Source of the DNA: Methylobacterium sp. J-067
GTDB taxonomy: Bacteria; Pseudomonadota; Alphaproteobacteria; Rhizobiales; Beijerinckiaceae
Reading direction: 5' to 3'
Length of the DNA stretch: 64,000 nt
NCBI RefSeq assembly: GCF_022829465.1
Contig: NZ_JAKSXZ010000135.1
Span: 1-64,000 of the forward strand
The notes under the pieces were generated by a model. It did no database searches and was not told the origin of the DNA. It saw only the letters and a list, made by a program, of their open reading frames with translations. Positions 1-8,834 of the stretch are shown here, in pieces; position 1 is the first letter of the stretch, and every line of letters starts with the position of its first letter. The translations under genes were made by a program, and so were the position numbers.

Positions 1-106
1 GAGCGGCGTGCCCAGAACCCGATCCCATCTCGAACTCGGCCGTTAAACACGCCAGCGCCCATGGTACTGTGCCTCAAGGCACGGGAGAGTCGGTCGCCGC
101 CAGACC
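1..106 (+). rRNA. rrf: 5S ribosomal RNA, 3' part
   Basis: The sequence from the first base carries the conserved 5S core (CCCGATCCCATCTCGAACTC) and the closing segment CGCCGCCAGAC. The 5' end lies outside the window, and the exact 3' end (about 106) is estimated from the family pattern. It implies that a full rRNA operon ends here. A small hairpin (TTCGCC/GGCGAA, 148-163) lies between it and the following tRNA. Confidence 0.9.
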
Positions 107-169
107 CGCACAACGCAAAGACAACACACCATTCCCTCTCAAACGACTTCGCCCTCTGGCGAATGGGTT

Positions 170-245
170 GGGGCCTTAGCTCAGCTGGGAGAGCGCTTCC
201 ATGGCATGGAAGAGGTCATCGGTTCGATCCCGTTAGGCTCCACCA
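170..245 (+). tRNA. tRNA-Ala (anticodon GGC)
   Basis: The acceptor arm GGGGCCT (170-176) pairs with AGGCTCC (235-241), allowing one G-T pair. The D arm starts at GCTC. The anticodon stem CTTCC/GGAAG encloses the loop ATGGCAT, giving anticodon GGC. The T arm contains GGTTCGATCC and an encoded CCA closes the gene. All elements fit a 76-base alanine tRNA. It sits about 60 bases after the 5S gene, so it may be co-transcribed with the rRNA operon or have its own promoter. Confidence 0.95.
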
Positions 246-295
246 ATCCCGTACGTTTCTAATCGTCTTCCGCCTCGATCGGCTTCGAGCCGATG

Positions 296-535
296 TCAGG
301 TTTCTCCTGGCATCGGCCGCATCAGCATGCCGAGAAGGAAGGCCAGTTCGCCGCAGACAAGCAGGGCCGCACCGCGCCGGAGGCCCGCGCCGAAGCCGAG
401 CTGATAGACGTAGTAGCCGTAGAGCAATTCCACCGCGACGACCGGCACGAGGGCACAGAGCATCCAGACGCCACCGAACCGGCCGAGTGCCAGTCCGAGG
501 AGCGTGTTGAGCATCAGCCCCTTCATAGTGTCCAC
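296..535 (-). CDS. Small hydrophobic hypothetical membrane protein
   Basis: This 79-residue reading frame is rich in Leu, Gly, Ala and Val and has two likely membrane segments, about residues 8-40 (LLGLALGRFGGVWML and onward) and 50-72. It faces the tRNA gene and has no overlapping competitor with better features. No family is recognised. A hydrophobic, low-charge composition with a normal ATG start favours a real small membrane protein, but short GC-rich frames can look hydrophobic by chance. Confidence 0.5.
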   Translation of the reverse strand: MDTMKGLMLNTLLGLALGRFGGVWMLCALVPVVAVELLYGYYVYQLGFGAGLRRGAALLVCGELAFLLGMLMRPMPGET

Positions 536-644
536 GATCCTCGCATCATCTCAACGGCGCGCCAAAGCCGCCGAAGACTAGATCGCTTCCGCGGGATGGC
601 GAGAGATATCCGTTAGATGATGGCCCGAAGAAGGGAAAGCGGAC

Positions 645-764
645 TTACGGGACTCTTTGGTCCGTCACGGGCTTGTTACGCCACTTGAGCAGCTTCCCGA
701 CGGCGACGCCGAGCGGCACGGAGAGCACGAGCCAGTTTCGGAGGAAGCGCAGAACTTTCAGCAT
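645..764 (-). CDS. 39-residue single-pass membrane peptide
   Basis: The frame begins MLKVLRFLRNWLVLSVPLG and ends with a basic, polar tail. It looks like one membrane helix of about 18 residues flanked by Arg/Lys. An upstream ATG at 833 would add 23 residues that look non-coding, so the ATG at 764 is preferred. No family is recognised, and the function is unknown. It belongs to a run of very small hydrophobic ORFs between the tRNA gene and the sugar transferase. Confidence 0.4.
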   Translation of the reverse strand: MLKVLRFLRNWLVLSVPLGVAVGKLLKWRNKPVTDQRVP

Positions 765-846
765 GGTCGTCTCTCGGGTACACTCGTTGTTGTGCCACCC
801 TGACGGGTCGCGGCATGTCCGAAGGGCGAACAATCGGGTATCGGCG

Positions 847-1032
847 GTGTTCCTCGATCACGAACAAAGAGCCGTTCCGCCGCGGTGGGAGCCCCCCTCC
901 CGCAAGGAGGAGGCGAAGCGGAAGGAGAACGCGGCCATCGCGCTCATCCTGCTCATTTCGGTCTTTGGGCTACTTTCTCCCGTCGCTGGCGGGACTTTGA
1001 TCGGAATGGTCCTTGCCCTTCTGAAACAGTAA
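847..1032 (+). CDS. Possible small membrane protein
   Basis: The frame has a charged N-terminal half (SRKEEAKRKEN) followed by one or two hydrophobic segments (AAIALILLISVFGLL and GGTLIGMVLALL), ending at TAA 1030-1032. The topology is typical of a small inner-membrane protein. The start is uncertain: GTG at 847 gives 61 residues and no strong ribosome binding site is visible. No family is recognised. Confidence 0.4.
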   Translation: MFLDHEQRAVPPRWEPPSRKEEAKRKENAAIALILLISVFGLLSPVAGGTLIGMVLALLKQ

Positions 1033-1108
1033 GGGCAGCATCACCTGCGAGGAAACGTCAAGCTTTCGGCCCTAGGGTAACGAGAGCGATATCGCAGGGG
1101 CTACAACC

Positions 1109-1219
1109 ATGCATTGGACCGCCGTTCTCTTAGCGGCTTACGCAGCGTGCTTTCTGGAAATCTGGCGGCTGTGCGACGAGGCCCCCATCGCGCCGGAGGA
1201 TCACCCCGGCGGTCTGTGA
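1109..1219 (+). CDS. Possible 36-residue membrane peptide
   Basis: A short ATG frame (MHWTAVLLAAYAACFLEIWR then an acidic tail) encodes one amphipathic or transmembrane segment. A weak purine stretch (CAGGGG) lies about 9 bases upstream. It is converging on the sugar transferase gene. There is no homology support from reading alone, and it may be chance. Confidence 0.3.
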   Translation: MHWTAVLLAAYAACFLEIWRLCDEAPIAPEDHPGGL

Positions 1220-1247
1220 GTCTGTATCAGCGCGCCTCGGCCGCCGG

Positions 1248-1967
1248 TCAGCGGCTGCCGCGCTGGGCGAAGACGGCGGGAACCGTCCGAACCAGGATGA
1301 TCAGGTCGCGCTTGAGGCTCCAATGCGCGGCGTAGTCGAGATCGAGGGCGACACGCTCCTCGTAGGTCGTGTCTGAACGACCGGAGACCTGCCACAGGCC
1401 CGTCACGCCGGGCGGCACCGAGAAGCAGGGGGTGAAGGCGGCGCCGTAATGCGCGACCTCAGCCTGCACGATCGGCCGGGGGCCGACGAGGCTCATGTCC
1501 CCGCGCAGGACGTTCACAAGCTGCGGCAACTCATCGAGCGAGGTCTTGCGCAGTACCCGACCCAGGGCGGTCACGCGCGGATCGTCGGTCAGCTTGTGCG
1601 TGGCGGCCCATTCGACCCGCGCCGCGGGATTGGTCGCCAGATGGGCGGCGAGCGCCGCCTCGGCATCCACCACCATGGTCCGGAACTTCAGGCAGCCGAA
1701 CGGGCGCCCGTTGCGGCCCAGGCGCGTGTGCCGGAAGATCGGCGACTTGCCATCCCCCATCCAGACCGTCGCAGCGACCAGCGCCAGGAGCGGCAGAAGG
1801 AGGAGGAGGGCGCTTCCCGCAACCGCCACGTCGATGCTGCGCTTGACGGCCATGCCGAGCCGACGTTCGAGCCCCCGTAAGGTCAGCGCGTTCAGGATGG
1901 GCTCGAAGCCGGGCTGCGATGTCAGCGCAGGCCTGAAGACTGTCGTCTGTCCCTTCGGACGCGGCAT
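1248..1967 (-). CDS. Undecaprenyl-phosphate sugar phosphotransferase (ExoY/WcaJ-type)
   Basis: This 239-residue protein is a bacterial sugar transferase of the polyprenol-phosphate hexose-1-phosphate transferase family. It would load the first sugar phosphate onto undecaprenyl phosphate at the inner membrane to start exopolysaccharide or O-unit assembly. It has one membrane segment (about 47-70) and then the catalytic domain with KFRTM (94-98), LRKTSLDELPQL (139-150), GPRP (162-165) and PGVTGLWQVSGR (186-197). It is short, like ExoY, lacking the multi-span N-terminal region of WbaP. No other polysaccharide gene is adjacent. A perfect CtrA box lies 32 bases upstream of its ATG, suggesting cell-cycle control (inference). 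Confidence 0.9.
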   Translation of the reverse strand: MPRPKGQTTVFRPALTSQPGFEPILNALTLRGLERRLGMAVKRSIDVAVAGSALLLLLPLLALVAATVWMGDGKSPIFRHTRLGRNGRPFGCLKFRTMVVDAEAALAAHLATNPAARVEWAATHKLTDDPRVTALGRVLRKTSLDELPQLVNVLRGDMSLVGPRPIVQAEVAHYGAAFTPCFSVPPGVTGLWQVSGRSDTTYEERVALDLDYAAHWSLKRDLIILVRTVPAVFAQRGSR

Positions 1968-1998
1968 CGGTGCAGATCCTCTCGCGGGGGGAAGGTGG

Positions 1999-2013
1999 TT
2001 AAACCTTTCTTAA
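1999..2013. promoter_or_regulatory. CtrA box TTAA-N7-TTAA upstream of the sugar transferase
   Basis: The sequence TTAAACCTTTCTTAA is an exact match to the TTAA-N7-TTAA consensus bound by the alphaproteobacterial master cell-cycle regulator CtrA. It lies 32-46 bases upstream of the minus-strand start at 1967, a normal promoter position. Two TTAA tetramers at 7-base spacing are rare by chance in DNA this GC-rich. Binding itself is an inference. Confidence 0.6.
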
Positions 2014-2218
2014 TGGGGGCTGCATAACAAATGGGCGCGGCATTCACAAGCTTACGGAATGCCGCCCGACAAGTTACGGCGAGTCCATACTTGCGGCTTG
2101 AAAACATACGTTCCGGCCATGACCAAGCTATCGCGTATCAAGACGAGAACTATAAGAGAAGATCGCCACGCCGCTCGGAAGGTGTTTCGACCCTGCAGTC
2201 CTCAGTGAAAGCGCCGTC

Positions 2219-2371
2219 ATGCTCATCCTATTCGTGATCGGAACCCTCGTAGGTGGCGTGATCGGCTTTCAAATTGGAGTTGTATATAACTGGACAGCGG
2301 CGGCCGTCGGCGCGCAACTCGGCGCATCCGCCGGAGTCGCCCTTGTCGCGGCCGTCTTGGCGGGTCGGTAG
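2219..2371 (+). CDS. 50-residue glycine-rich membrane peptide
   Basis: The ATG frame at 2219 encodes MLILFVIGTLVGGVIGFQIG followed by a short polar turn (VVYNWTAAAV) and a second Gly/Ala/Val-rich hydrophobic stretch, ending in TAG. Gly spacing (GxxxGxxxG) resembles two packed transmembrane helices. A GTGAAAG stretch lies 11-17 bases upstream. No family is recognised. Confidence rests on its continuous hydrophobic pattern and lack of stop codons over a clear two-helix layout. Confidence 0.5.
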   Translation: MLILFVIGTLVGGVIGFQIGVVYNWTAAAVGAQLGASAGVALVAAVLAGR

Positions 2372-2729
2372 CGAATACGCATCCACGTTTCAGATCGAGT
2401 TTGGTTAACGCAAACGGACATCCCAACTCAGTGTCTGTGGCGGCTTCGTGTCATCGAAATTGGCATCGATCCCGAAAAAGACTTGATATCTCCAACATTG
2501 GAGTCGATCCGGGCGGTCGGGATCTCGTGCCGACTCGATCCGGATCAAATCTAGCCTTGTCCAACGAGCGCAATGATCCAGCGAGCCCGAGCCCGGCCGC
2601 CGGATGCGGTTCCGGCCCGGCGCGGCCCGAAGGCGCCCCCCCCTCATAGACCTGCCCGCGTGACCGCCTAAGTAGGGGCTCGACCGACCCGTGCCGTGAT
2701 GCCGGGTCTTGCGGACAGAGGATCGTCTC
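2372..2729. other. Intergenic region without a recognised gene
   Basis: These 358 bases between the small membrane ORF and gloA are less GC-rich in the first half and contain a GGTTAAC motif near 2402. I see no convincing ORF, RNA gene or terminator. The gloA promoter presumably lies in the second half. Confidence 0.5.
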
Positions 2730-3170
2730 ATGGAATACCTGCACACGATGGTGCGCGTCGCCGATCTCGACCGGGCGCTGGCCTTCTATGTCGGCACGTT
2801 CGGCCTTCAGGAGGTCCGCCGGATCGACAACGAGAAGGGCCGGTTCACCCTCGTGTTCCTGGCTGCCCCCGGAGACGTCGAGAAGGCGCGGGAGAGCAAG
2901 TCCCCCCTCGTGGAGCTGACCTACAACTGGGACCCCGAGACCTATTCCGGCGGGCGCAACTTCGGGCACCTCGCCTATCAGGTCGATGACATCTACGCCT
3001 TCTGCACGAAGCTGAAGGAGGCCGGCGTCACCATCAACCGGCCGCCGCGCGACGGGCGCATGGCCTTCGTGAAGTCGCCGGACGGCATCTCCATCGAGAT
3101 CCTGCAGAAGGGCGACGCCAAGGAGCCGCAGGAGCCGTGGACCTCCTTGGAGAACACCGGCACCTGGTGA
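2730..3170 (+). CDS. gloA: Lactoylglutathione lyase (glyoxalase I)
   Basis: The 146-residue protein converts the methylglyoxal-glutathione hemithioacetal to S-lactoylglutathione in the cytoplasm. All four expected metal ligands are visible at the family positions: His5 (YLHTM), Glu62 (LVELTYNW), His80 (FGHLAY) and Glu123 (ISIEI). Length is close to the roughly 135-residue single-domain bacterial enzymes. The ATG at 2730 is chosen because AGAGGA lies 9 bases upstream; a TTG at 2709 in the same frame would place this site inside the gene. The rnpB gene follows on the same strand after 50 bases. Confidence 0.95.
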   Translation: MEYLHTMVRVADLDRALAFYVGTFGLQEVRRIDNEKGRFTLVFLAAPGDVEKARESKSPLVELTYNWDPETYSGGRNFGHLAYQVDDIYAFCTKLKEAGVTINRPPRDGRMAFVKSPDGISIEILQKGDAKEPQEPWTSLENTGTW

Positions 3171-3219
3171 GCCCCGCGAGCCCTTGACCGCAGGGGCGGC
3201 GAAGGCCCATGTCGCCCCC

Positions 3220-3614
<395 letters not shown>

Positions 3615-4000
3615 GCTCGATTCCGAAAAGCCGAACATCGTCAGCGCGTTGGCCGAATCCCGGCCCGCGCGGCGACGCGGGAAACTGCCGAAAAACACAC
3701 CATCGGTTAACCTTGCCCGGTTCTAGATCGGGGGAGTGGCGCACGCGCCCGGCGCGCGTTGACGACCTTCCGAGGCCCATGATACCCGGCACCCTCCCGT
3801 CAGCGGCGATTATCGGCTCGCCGGGCGTTACCTGCGGACCCGCAGGGCTCGTCCGTTCGCGGGTGCTCGCGCCCAGTGCCTCCGTCGCCGCTCCCGTCAC
3901 GCGAGCCGCCTCCGCGCGGTCCGGACCAGGGCGAGATAAGAGTGCACGCACGTCTTCCTGCTTCCCCGCCCGCCGGCCCGTCGATCCCGGGATGGCGCGC
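3615..4000. other. Intergenic region upstream of the dcw cluster; no mraZ
   Basis: These 386 bases separate rnpB from rsmH. An open frame runs through them in phase with rsmH but shows no conserved sequence, so it is treated as leader. The segment contains GGTTAACC (3705-3712), a palindrome including the CtrA half-site TTAACC, and probably holds the dcw promoter. No mraZ gene, the usual first dcw gene in many bacteria, is present here. Confidence 0.5.
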
Positions 4001-5047
4001 ATGAGGGCCCAGCCGATTCGCACCGCCGCCCCGGCGTCCGGTGCCCCCCACGTCCCCGTGCTCCTCGATGAGGTGATCGCGGCCCTGAACCCGGCGGGCG
4101 AGGGGGTGATCATCGATGGCACCTTCGGCGCGGGGGGCTACACGCGAGCCTTGCTCGCCGCCGACCCGACGCTGCGTGTCCTCGCCATCGACCGCGACCC
4201 GCGTGCCATCGCGGGCGGTCAGGCCCTCGTGGCGGAGGCCAAGGGCCGGCTCGCCCTGGTGCCGGGCCGCTTCGGCGACCTCGACAGCCTCGCCGCCACG
4301 GCGGGGGAGGGAACGGTGCAGGGCGTGGTGCTCGATATCGGTGTCTCGTCGATGCAGCTCGACACGCCGGAGCGCGGCTTCTCCTTCCGCCACGACGGTC
4401 CCCTCGACATGCGCATGGGCGCCGAAGGGCCGAGCGCGGCGGACATCGTCAACGAGGCCGACGAGACCGAACTCGCCGACATCATCTACCATTACGGCGA
4501 GGAGCGCCGGTCGCGGGCGGTGGCGCGGGCGATCCACGAGGCGCGGCGGCGCGGGCGGATCGAGACCACGGCGCAACTCGCGGAGATCGTGGCGGGCGTG
4601 GTGCGGGTCGAGCCCGGCAGCCACATCCACCCGGCGACGCGGACCTTCCAGGGCCTGCGCATCGCGGTGAACGACGAACTCGGCGAACTCGTCCGGGCGC
4701 TGCACGCGGCCGAGCGGGTGCTGGCGCCGGGCGGGCGGCTCGCGGTGGTCACGTTCCATTCGCTGGAAGACCGGATCGTCAAGCAGTTCTTCGCCGCGCG
4801 GAGCGGCCGGGCGGCCCAGGGCTCCCGGCACCTGCCGAGCCAGGGCGCCCCGGAGCCGCGCAGCCTGAGCCTCGTCACCAAGGGCCCCGTCCTGCCGGGC
4901 GATGCGGAACTGGCGCGCAACCCGCGCGCCCGCTCGGCGAAGCTACGCGCCGTCGCGCGCACCGACGCCCCCGTGCCGCCGCCGCTCAGCGCCATCGAGA
5001 CCCTGGCGAGCCTGCCCGAACACCGCCGCGGAGGCGCGCGCCGATGA
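4001..5047 (+). CDS. rsmH: 16S rRNA (cytosine-1402-N4)-methyltransferase RsmH
   Basis: RsmH (MraW) methylates N4 of C1402 in 16S rRNA using S-adenosylmethionine. The N-terminal [10 protein letters not shown] and the SAM loop [10 protein letters not shown] (about 39-48) are diagnostic, followed by GVSSMQLD and the C-terminal block [16 protein letters not shown]. The product is about 348 residues from the ATG at 4001; an ATG at 3992 would add three residues and cannot be excluded. It is the first gene of the dcw cluster, and its stop overlaps the ftsL start in an ATGA motif. Confidence 0.95.
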   Translation: MRAQPIRTAAPASGAPHVPVLLDEVIAALNPAGEGVIIDGTFGAGGYTRALLAADPTLRVLAIDRDPRAIAGGQALVAEAKGRLALVPGRFGDLDSLAATAGEGTVQGVVLDIGVSSMQLDTPERGFSFRHDGPLDMRMGAEGPSAADIVNEADETELADIIYHYGEERRSRAVARAIHEARRRGRIETTAQLAEIVAGVVRVEPGSHIHPATRTFQGLRIAVNDELGELVRALHAAERVLAPGGRLAVVTFHSLEDRIVKQFFAARSGRAAQGSRHLPSQGAPEPRSLSLVTKGPVLPGDAELARNPRARSAKLRAVARTDAPVPPPLSAIETLASLPEHRRGGARR

Positions 5048-5454
5048 TCCGCCTTCTCAACCTGCTGGCGATTGCCGGGCTCGTCGCCTCGGCGGTCTAT
5101 GCCTACTCGATCAAGTACGACACGCTCTATCAGGCGGGTCAGGTCTCCAAGGTCCAGACCGCCCTGCACAAGGAGCGGCAGGCCATCGCCGTCCTGCGGG
5201 CGGAGTGGCAGTTGCTGACCCGGCCGGACCGCCTCCAGGCGGCGGTGGAGAAGCACCTCGCCCTGGAGCCGATCGGCATCAGCCATCTCGGCCGGATCGC
5301 GGACCTTCCCGCCCGGCCCGAGCGCGGCGACGAGATCGGCCGGCTTCTCGCGGCGACGGCGACCCCCAAGGAGAAGGGCACGCCGGAGCCGCGCACGACG
5401 GGTGCGATCAGCCGCACCGTGACGACGACCCGTACCCCGACCGCCGCGAGGTAG
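5044..5454 (+). CDS. ftsL: Cell division protein FtsL
   Basis: This small bitopic protein (136 residues) has an N-terminal membrane segment (about 3-21) and a periplasmic part with heptad-like spacing ([19 protein letters not shown]), as expected for FtsL, which pairs with FtsB/DivIC and FtsQ in the divisome. Sequence conservation in FtsL is low, so the assignment rests mainly on size, topology and position between rsmH and ftsI. The C-terminal 30 residues are Thr/Arg/Pro-rich. Its ATG overlaps the rsmH stop by four bases, implying coupled translation. Confidence 0.85.
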   Translation: MIRLLNLLAIAGLVASAVYAYSIKYDTLYQAGQVSKVQTALHKERQAIAVLRAEWQLLTRPDRLQAAVEKHLALEPIGISHLGRIADLPARPERGDEIGRLLAATATPKEKGTPEPRTTGAISRTVTTTRTPTAAR

Positions 5455-5458
5455 TTTC

Positions 5459-7375
5459 GTGTCCGACGCGCAGGATCATTCGGAGCGCCGGGAGCCGGTC
5501 TTCGGCACGCCGGAGGAGCAGGCGGCCGCGGCCGCCGCGGCGGCGGCCCAGCCGGCGCCGCAGGTGGCGGAGCAGGATGCCGCCCGCCTGATGCAGGCGG
5601 TGGAGGAGGTCATGGCCCCGCGCGACCCGCGCCGGGTGCGCATGCGCCGCCTCGTCCGCAGCATGTTCCGCCTCGCCATCGAGCGCTCGCATGTCCGCGT
5701 GGCGCTGGTCGGGCTCGTCTTCCTCGGCGTGTTCGGGGCGATCTCCGTGCGCCTCCTCACCATGGCGATCTTCGGCGAGCCGCCCAGCCAGGAGCACCGG
5801 GCCGCCGCCACCTCCTCGACCGCCTTCCGCCCCGACATCGTCGACCGCAACGGCGAGATCCTGGCCACCGACATCCGCACGGTGTCGGTCTTCGCCGAGC
5901 CCGGCAACATCTACGACAAGGACGAGGCGGTCGAACTGCTCACCGCCGTCCTGCCCTCGCTCAACGCCTCGGAGCTGCGCGCCAAGCTCGCCTCCCGCAA
6001 GGACCGCAAGGGCGCGGGCTTCGTGTGGGTGAAGCGCGAGCTCACGCCCAAGCAGCAGGCCGAGGTGCATCGCCTCGGCATCCCCGGCATCGGCTTCCTG
6101 CCGGACCACAAGCGCGTCTACCCGAACGGCACCGCCGCCGCCCACATCCTGGGCGCGACGAACCTCGACGGCGTCGGCATCGCCGGCATGGAGAAGTACA
6201 TCGACTCCACCGGCCTCCAGGCGCTGAACAGCTTCGGCCTCGTCAGCAAGCAGGCGGACCTGAAGCCCATCCAGCTCTCCCTCGACCTGCGCGCCCAGTT
6301 CGCCGTGCGCGACGAGCTCGCCAAGGGCATCGAGCACTTCAAGGCCAAGGCCGGCGCGGCGATGATCCTCGACGTGAAGACCGGCGAGGTCATCGCGCTG
6401 GTCTCGATGCCCGACTTCGACCCGAACGACCCGAAGGACGCCCTGGCGCCCGACCGGATCAACCGCATGAATGTCGGCGTCTACGAGATGGGCTCGACCT
6501 TCAAGGCGATGACGCTGGCCATGGCGCTCGAATCCGGCAAGTACAACGTCAACTCGACGTTCGACACCCGGGGCGGCGTGCTGAACTGGGGCCGGCAGAA
6601 GATCCACGAGTACCACGGCACCAACCGCATCATCACGATGCCGGAGGTGTTCACGCACTCGTCGAACATCGGCTCGGCCAAGATGGCGCTCGGCGTCGGC
6701 GTGCCCGGCCACAAGGCCTTCCTCAAGAGGATGGGCCTCACCGACCGGCTGCGCACCGAACTTCCCGAGAGCGCGGCGCCGATCGTCCCCTCGCGGTGGA
6801 GCGAGATCAACACCATCACCATCGCCTTCGGCCACGGCATCGCGGTGGCGCCCCTCCAGGCGGCGATGGCGGTGGGCGCCATCGTCAACGGCGGCAAGCT
6901 CATCACCCCGACATTCCTGAAGTCCGACCCGGATTCGGTGAAGGCGCGCTCGACGCCCGTGCTCTCGGCCCAGACCTCCGAGGCGATGCGCTACATCATG
7001 CGCCTCAACGCCAACGAGGGTTCGGCCAAGAAGGCGTCGGTGCCGCTCTACTTCGTCGGCGGCAAGACCGGCACGGCCGAGAAGGTGATCGGCGGACGCT
7101 ACAACAAGAACCGCCTGTTCACGACCTTCATGGCGGCCTCGCCGATGAACGATCCGAAGTACCTGTTCGTCACCATCATGGACGAGCCGCAGGGCCTGCC
7201 GGAATCCGGCGGCTACGCCACCGCCGCCTGGAACTCCGGCGTCGTCACCGGCAAAATCATCGAGCGCGTCGCGCCGATCCTCGGCCTGCCGCCGCAATTC
7301 GAGGCGCCGGTGCGGCCCTTCCCGCAGATGGTCAAGTTGAACGCCTACCACGTCAACCAGTTGGGCGGCCCGTGA
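5459..7375 (+). CDS. ftsI: Peptidoglycan D,D-transpeptidase FtsI (PBP3)
   Basis: FtsI cross-links septal peptidoglycan. The 638-residue protein has a cytoplasmic Ala-rich N-terminal region, a membrane anchor near residues 80-100, a pedestal domain and a transpeptidase domain. The catalytic motifs are Ser346-TFK, Ser401-S-N and Lys536-TG. The start is GTG at 5459, supported by GAGG 8 bases upstream; the cytoplasmic N-terminus of about 80 residues is longer than in E. coli and contains a run of alanines. It starts five bases after ftsL and its TGA overlaps the murE GTG start. Confidence 0.95.
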   Translation: MSDAQDHSERREPVFGTPEEQAAAAAAAAAQPAPQVAEQDAARLMQAVEEVMAPRDPRRVRMRRLVRSMFRLAIERSHVRVALVGLVFLGVFGAISVRLLTMAIFGEPPSQEHRAAATSSTAFRPDIVDRNGEILATDIRTVSVFAEPGNIYDKDEAVELLTAVLPSLNASELRAKLASRKDRKGAGFVWVKRELTPKQQAEVHRLGIPGIGFLPDHKRVYPNGTAAAHILGATNLDGVGIAGMEKYIDSTGLQALNSFGLVSKQADLKPIQLSLDLRAQFAVRDELAKGIEHFKAKAGAAMILDVKTGEVIALVSMPDFDPNDPKDALAPDRINRMNVGVYEMGSTFKAMTLAMALESGKYNVNSTFDTRGGVLNWGRQKIHEYHGTNRIITMPEVFTHSSNIGSAKMALGVGVPGHKAFLKRMGLTDRLRTELPESAAPIVPSRWSEINTITIAFGHGIAVAPLQAAMAVGAIVNGGKLITPTFLKSDPDSVKARSTPVLSAQTSEAMRYIMRLNANEGSAKKASVPLYFVGGKTGTAEKVIGGRYNKNRLFTTFMAASPMNDPKYLFVTIMDEPQGLPESGGYATAAWNSGVVTGKIIERVAPILGLPPQFEAPVRPFPQMVKLNAYHVNQLGGP

Positions 7376-8832
7376 CCCGCCTCGGCGACCTCTTCCCGGA
7401 CGCCACCGGGCCCGAAGCGGACCGGCCCGTCGCCGGGCTGACCGCCGACAGCCGGCGCGTCGTGCCGGGCGGTGTGTTCGTCGCGGTGCCGGGCACCAAG
7501 GCTGACGGGCGTCTCTTCGCGGCCAAGGCGGCGGAAGCCGGGGCGCTGGCCGTCGCGGGGGAGGGCGAGCGCCCCGCCGACCTGCCCGGGGCGACCGCCT
7601 GGATCGCCGTCCCCGAGGCCCGCCGGGCGTTGGCGCTCGCCGCCGCCCGCCTCGCCGGGCGCCAGCCGGAGACGGTGCTCGCCGTCACCGGCACCGCCGG
7701 CAAGAGTTCGGTGGCCGATTTCGTCCGCCAGATCTTTTCGCGCATGGGCCGCGAGTCGGCGAGCCTCGGCACGGTCGGTATCGTCACCAACCGGGGGGCG
7801 CAATACGGCTCCCTCACCACCCCCGATCCCGTCACCCTGCACGAGACCCTGGCCCGCCTCGCGGACGAGGGCATCACCGAACTCGCCATGGAGGCCTCGT
7901 CCCACGGGATCGAGCAGCGCCGCCTCGACGGCGTGCGCCTCACGGCGGCGGGCTTCACCAATCTCGGCCGCGACCATCTCGACTACCACGCGAGCATCGA
8001 AGACTATCTCGCGGCCAAGATGCGGCTTTTCACCGATCTGCTCCCCGCCGGGTGTCCGGCGGTCGTGAATGCGGACGGAGCCTTTTCCGATAGGGTGATC
8101 GCGACGGCAAACGCCGCCGGGCGGCCGGTCTTCACCACCGGACGGGCAGGGCGCGACATCCGCCTCGCCGCCGCGCGGACGGAGGGTTTCGCCCAGGCCC
8201 TCACGGTCGAGGCCGGGGGCCGCTCGCGCGAATTGCGGCTGCCCCTGGTGGGCGGCTTCCAGGTCGAGAACGCCCTGGTCGCGGCGGGGCTCGCCCTGGC
8301 GGCGCCGGCCGGCGCGGCCGACCCGGACGGGGTCTTCGCCGCCCTCGACCACCTGACCGGCGTGCCGGGCCGCATGGAGCGGATCGGCGAAGCGCGGGGC
8401 GGGCTCTGCCTCGTGGATTACGCCCACAAGCCGGAGGCGCTGGAACAGGTGCTCACCGCCCTACGCCCCTTCGCCTCGGGCCGGCTCGTGGTGGTGTTCG
8501 GCTGCGGCGGCGACCGCGACCGGGGCAAGCGCCCGCTCATGGGCGCCATCGCCGCCCGCCTCGCGGACCACGTGATCGTCACCGACGACAATCCCCGCAC
8601 CGAGGAGCCGACGGCGATTCGCCGGGCGATCCTCGACGCGGCCCCCGGCGCGGAGGAGATCGGCGACCGCGAGGAGGCGATCCGCAGCGCGGTCGGCCGT
8701 CTCGGCAAGGGCGATGTGCTGGTCGTGGCCGGCAAGGGTCACGAAACCGGCCAGATCGTGGGAGATCGGGTGCTCCCGTTCTCGGACCACGAGGTCCTGC
8801 GCGCCGCGATCGCCACGCTTGTGGGGGGCTGA
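7372..8832 (+). CDS. murE: UDP-MurNAc-L-Ala-D-Glu:meso-diaminopimelate ligase MurE
   Basis: MurE adds meso-diaminopimelate to UDP-MurNAc-L-Ala-D-Glu using ATP in the cytoplasm. The 486-residue product has the P-loop GTAGKSS (107-113), the substrate block MEASSHG, and DNPR (406-409), the motif that marks specificity for diaminopimelate rather than lysine. It starts with GTG at 7372 inside the ftsI stop (GTGA). A longer open frame extends upstream but lies entirely within ftsI and is a shadow. Confidence 0.95.
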   Translation: MTRLGDLFPDATGPEADRPVAGLTADSRRVVPGGVFVAVPGTKADGRLFAAKAAEAGALAVAGEGERPADLPGATAWIAVPEARRALALAAARLAGRQPETVLAVTGTAGKSSVADFVRQIFSRMGRESASLGTVGIVTNRGAQYGSLTTPDPVTLHETLARLADEGITELAMEASSHGIEQRRLDGVRLTAAGFTNLGRDHLDYHASIEDYLAAKMRLFTDLLPAGCPAVVNADGAFSDRVIATANAAGRPVFTTGRAGRDIRLAAARTEGFAQALTVEAGGRSRELRLPLVGGFQVENALVAAGLALAAPAGAADPDGVFAALDHLTGVPGRMERIGEARGGLCLVDYAHKPEALEQVLTALRPFASGRLVVVFGCGGDRDRGKRPLMGAIAARLADHVIVTDDNPRTEEPTAIRRAILDAAPGAEEIGDREEAIRSAVGRLGKGDVLVVAGKGHETGQIVGDRVLPFSDHEVLRAAIATLVGG

Positions 8833-8834
8833 CC

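Noticed and set aside
61-510. A 149-codon frame covering the 5S end and tRNA-Ala
   Set aside because: It overlaps clear structural RNAs and is Arg-rich noise.
5408-7351. A 647-codon minus-strand frame opposite ftsI
   Set aside because: It is a shadow of ftsI with the same biased composition and no motifs.
6025-7371. Upstream extension of the murE frame
   Set aside because: It is contained in ftsI in another frame; the conserved MurE N-terminus starts after the GTG at 7372.
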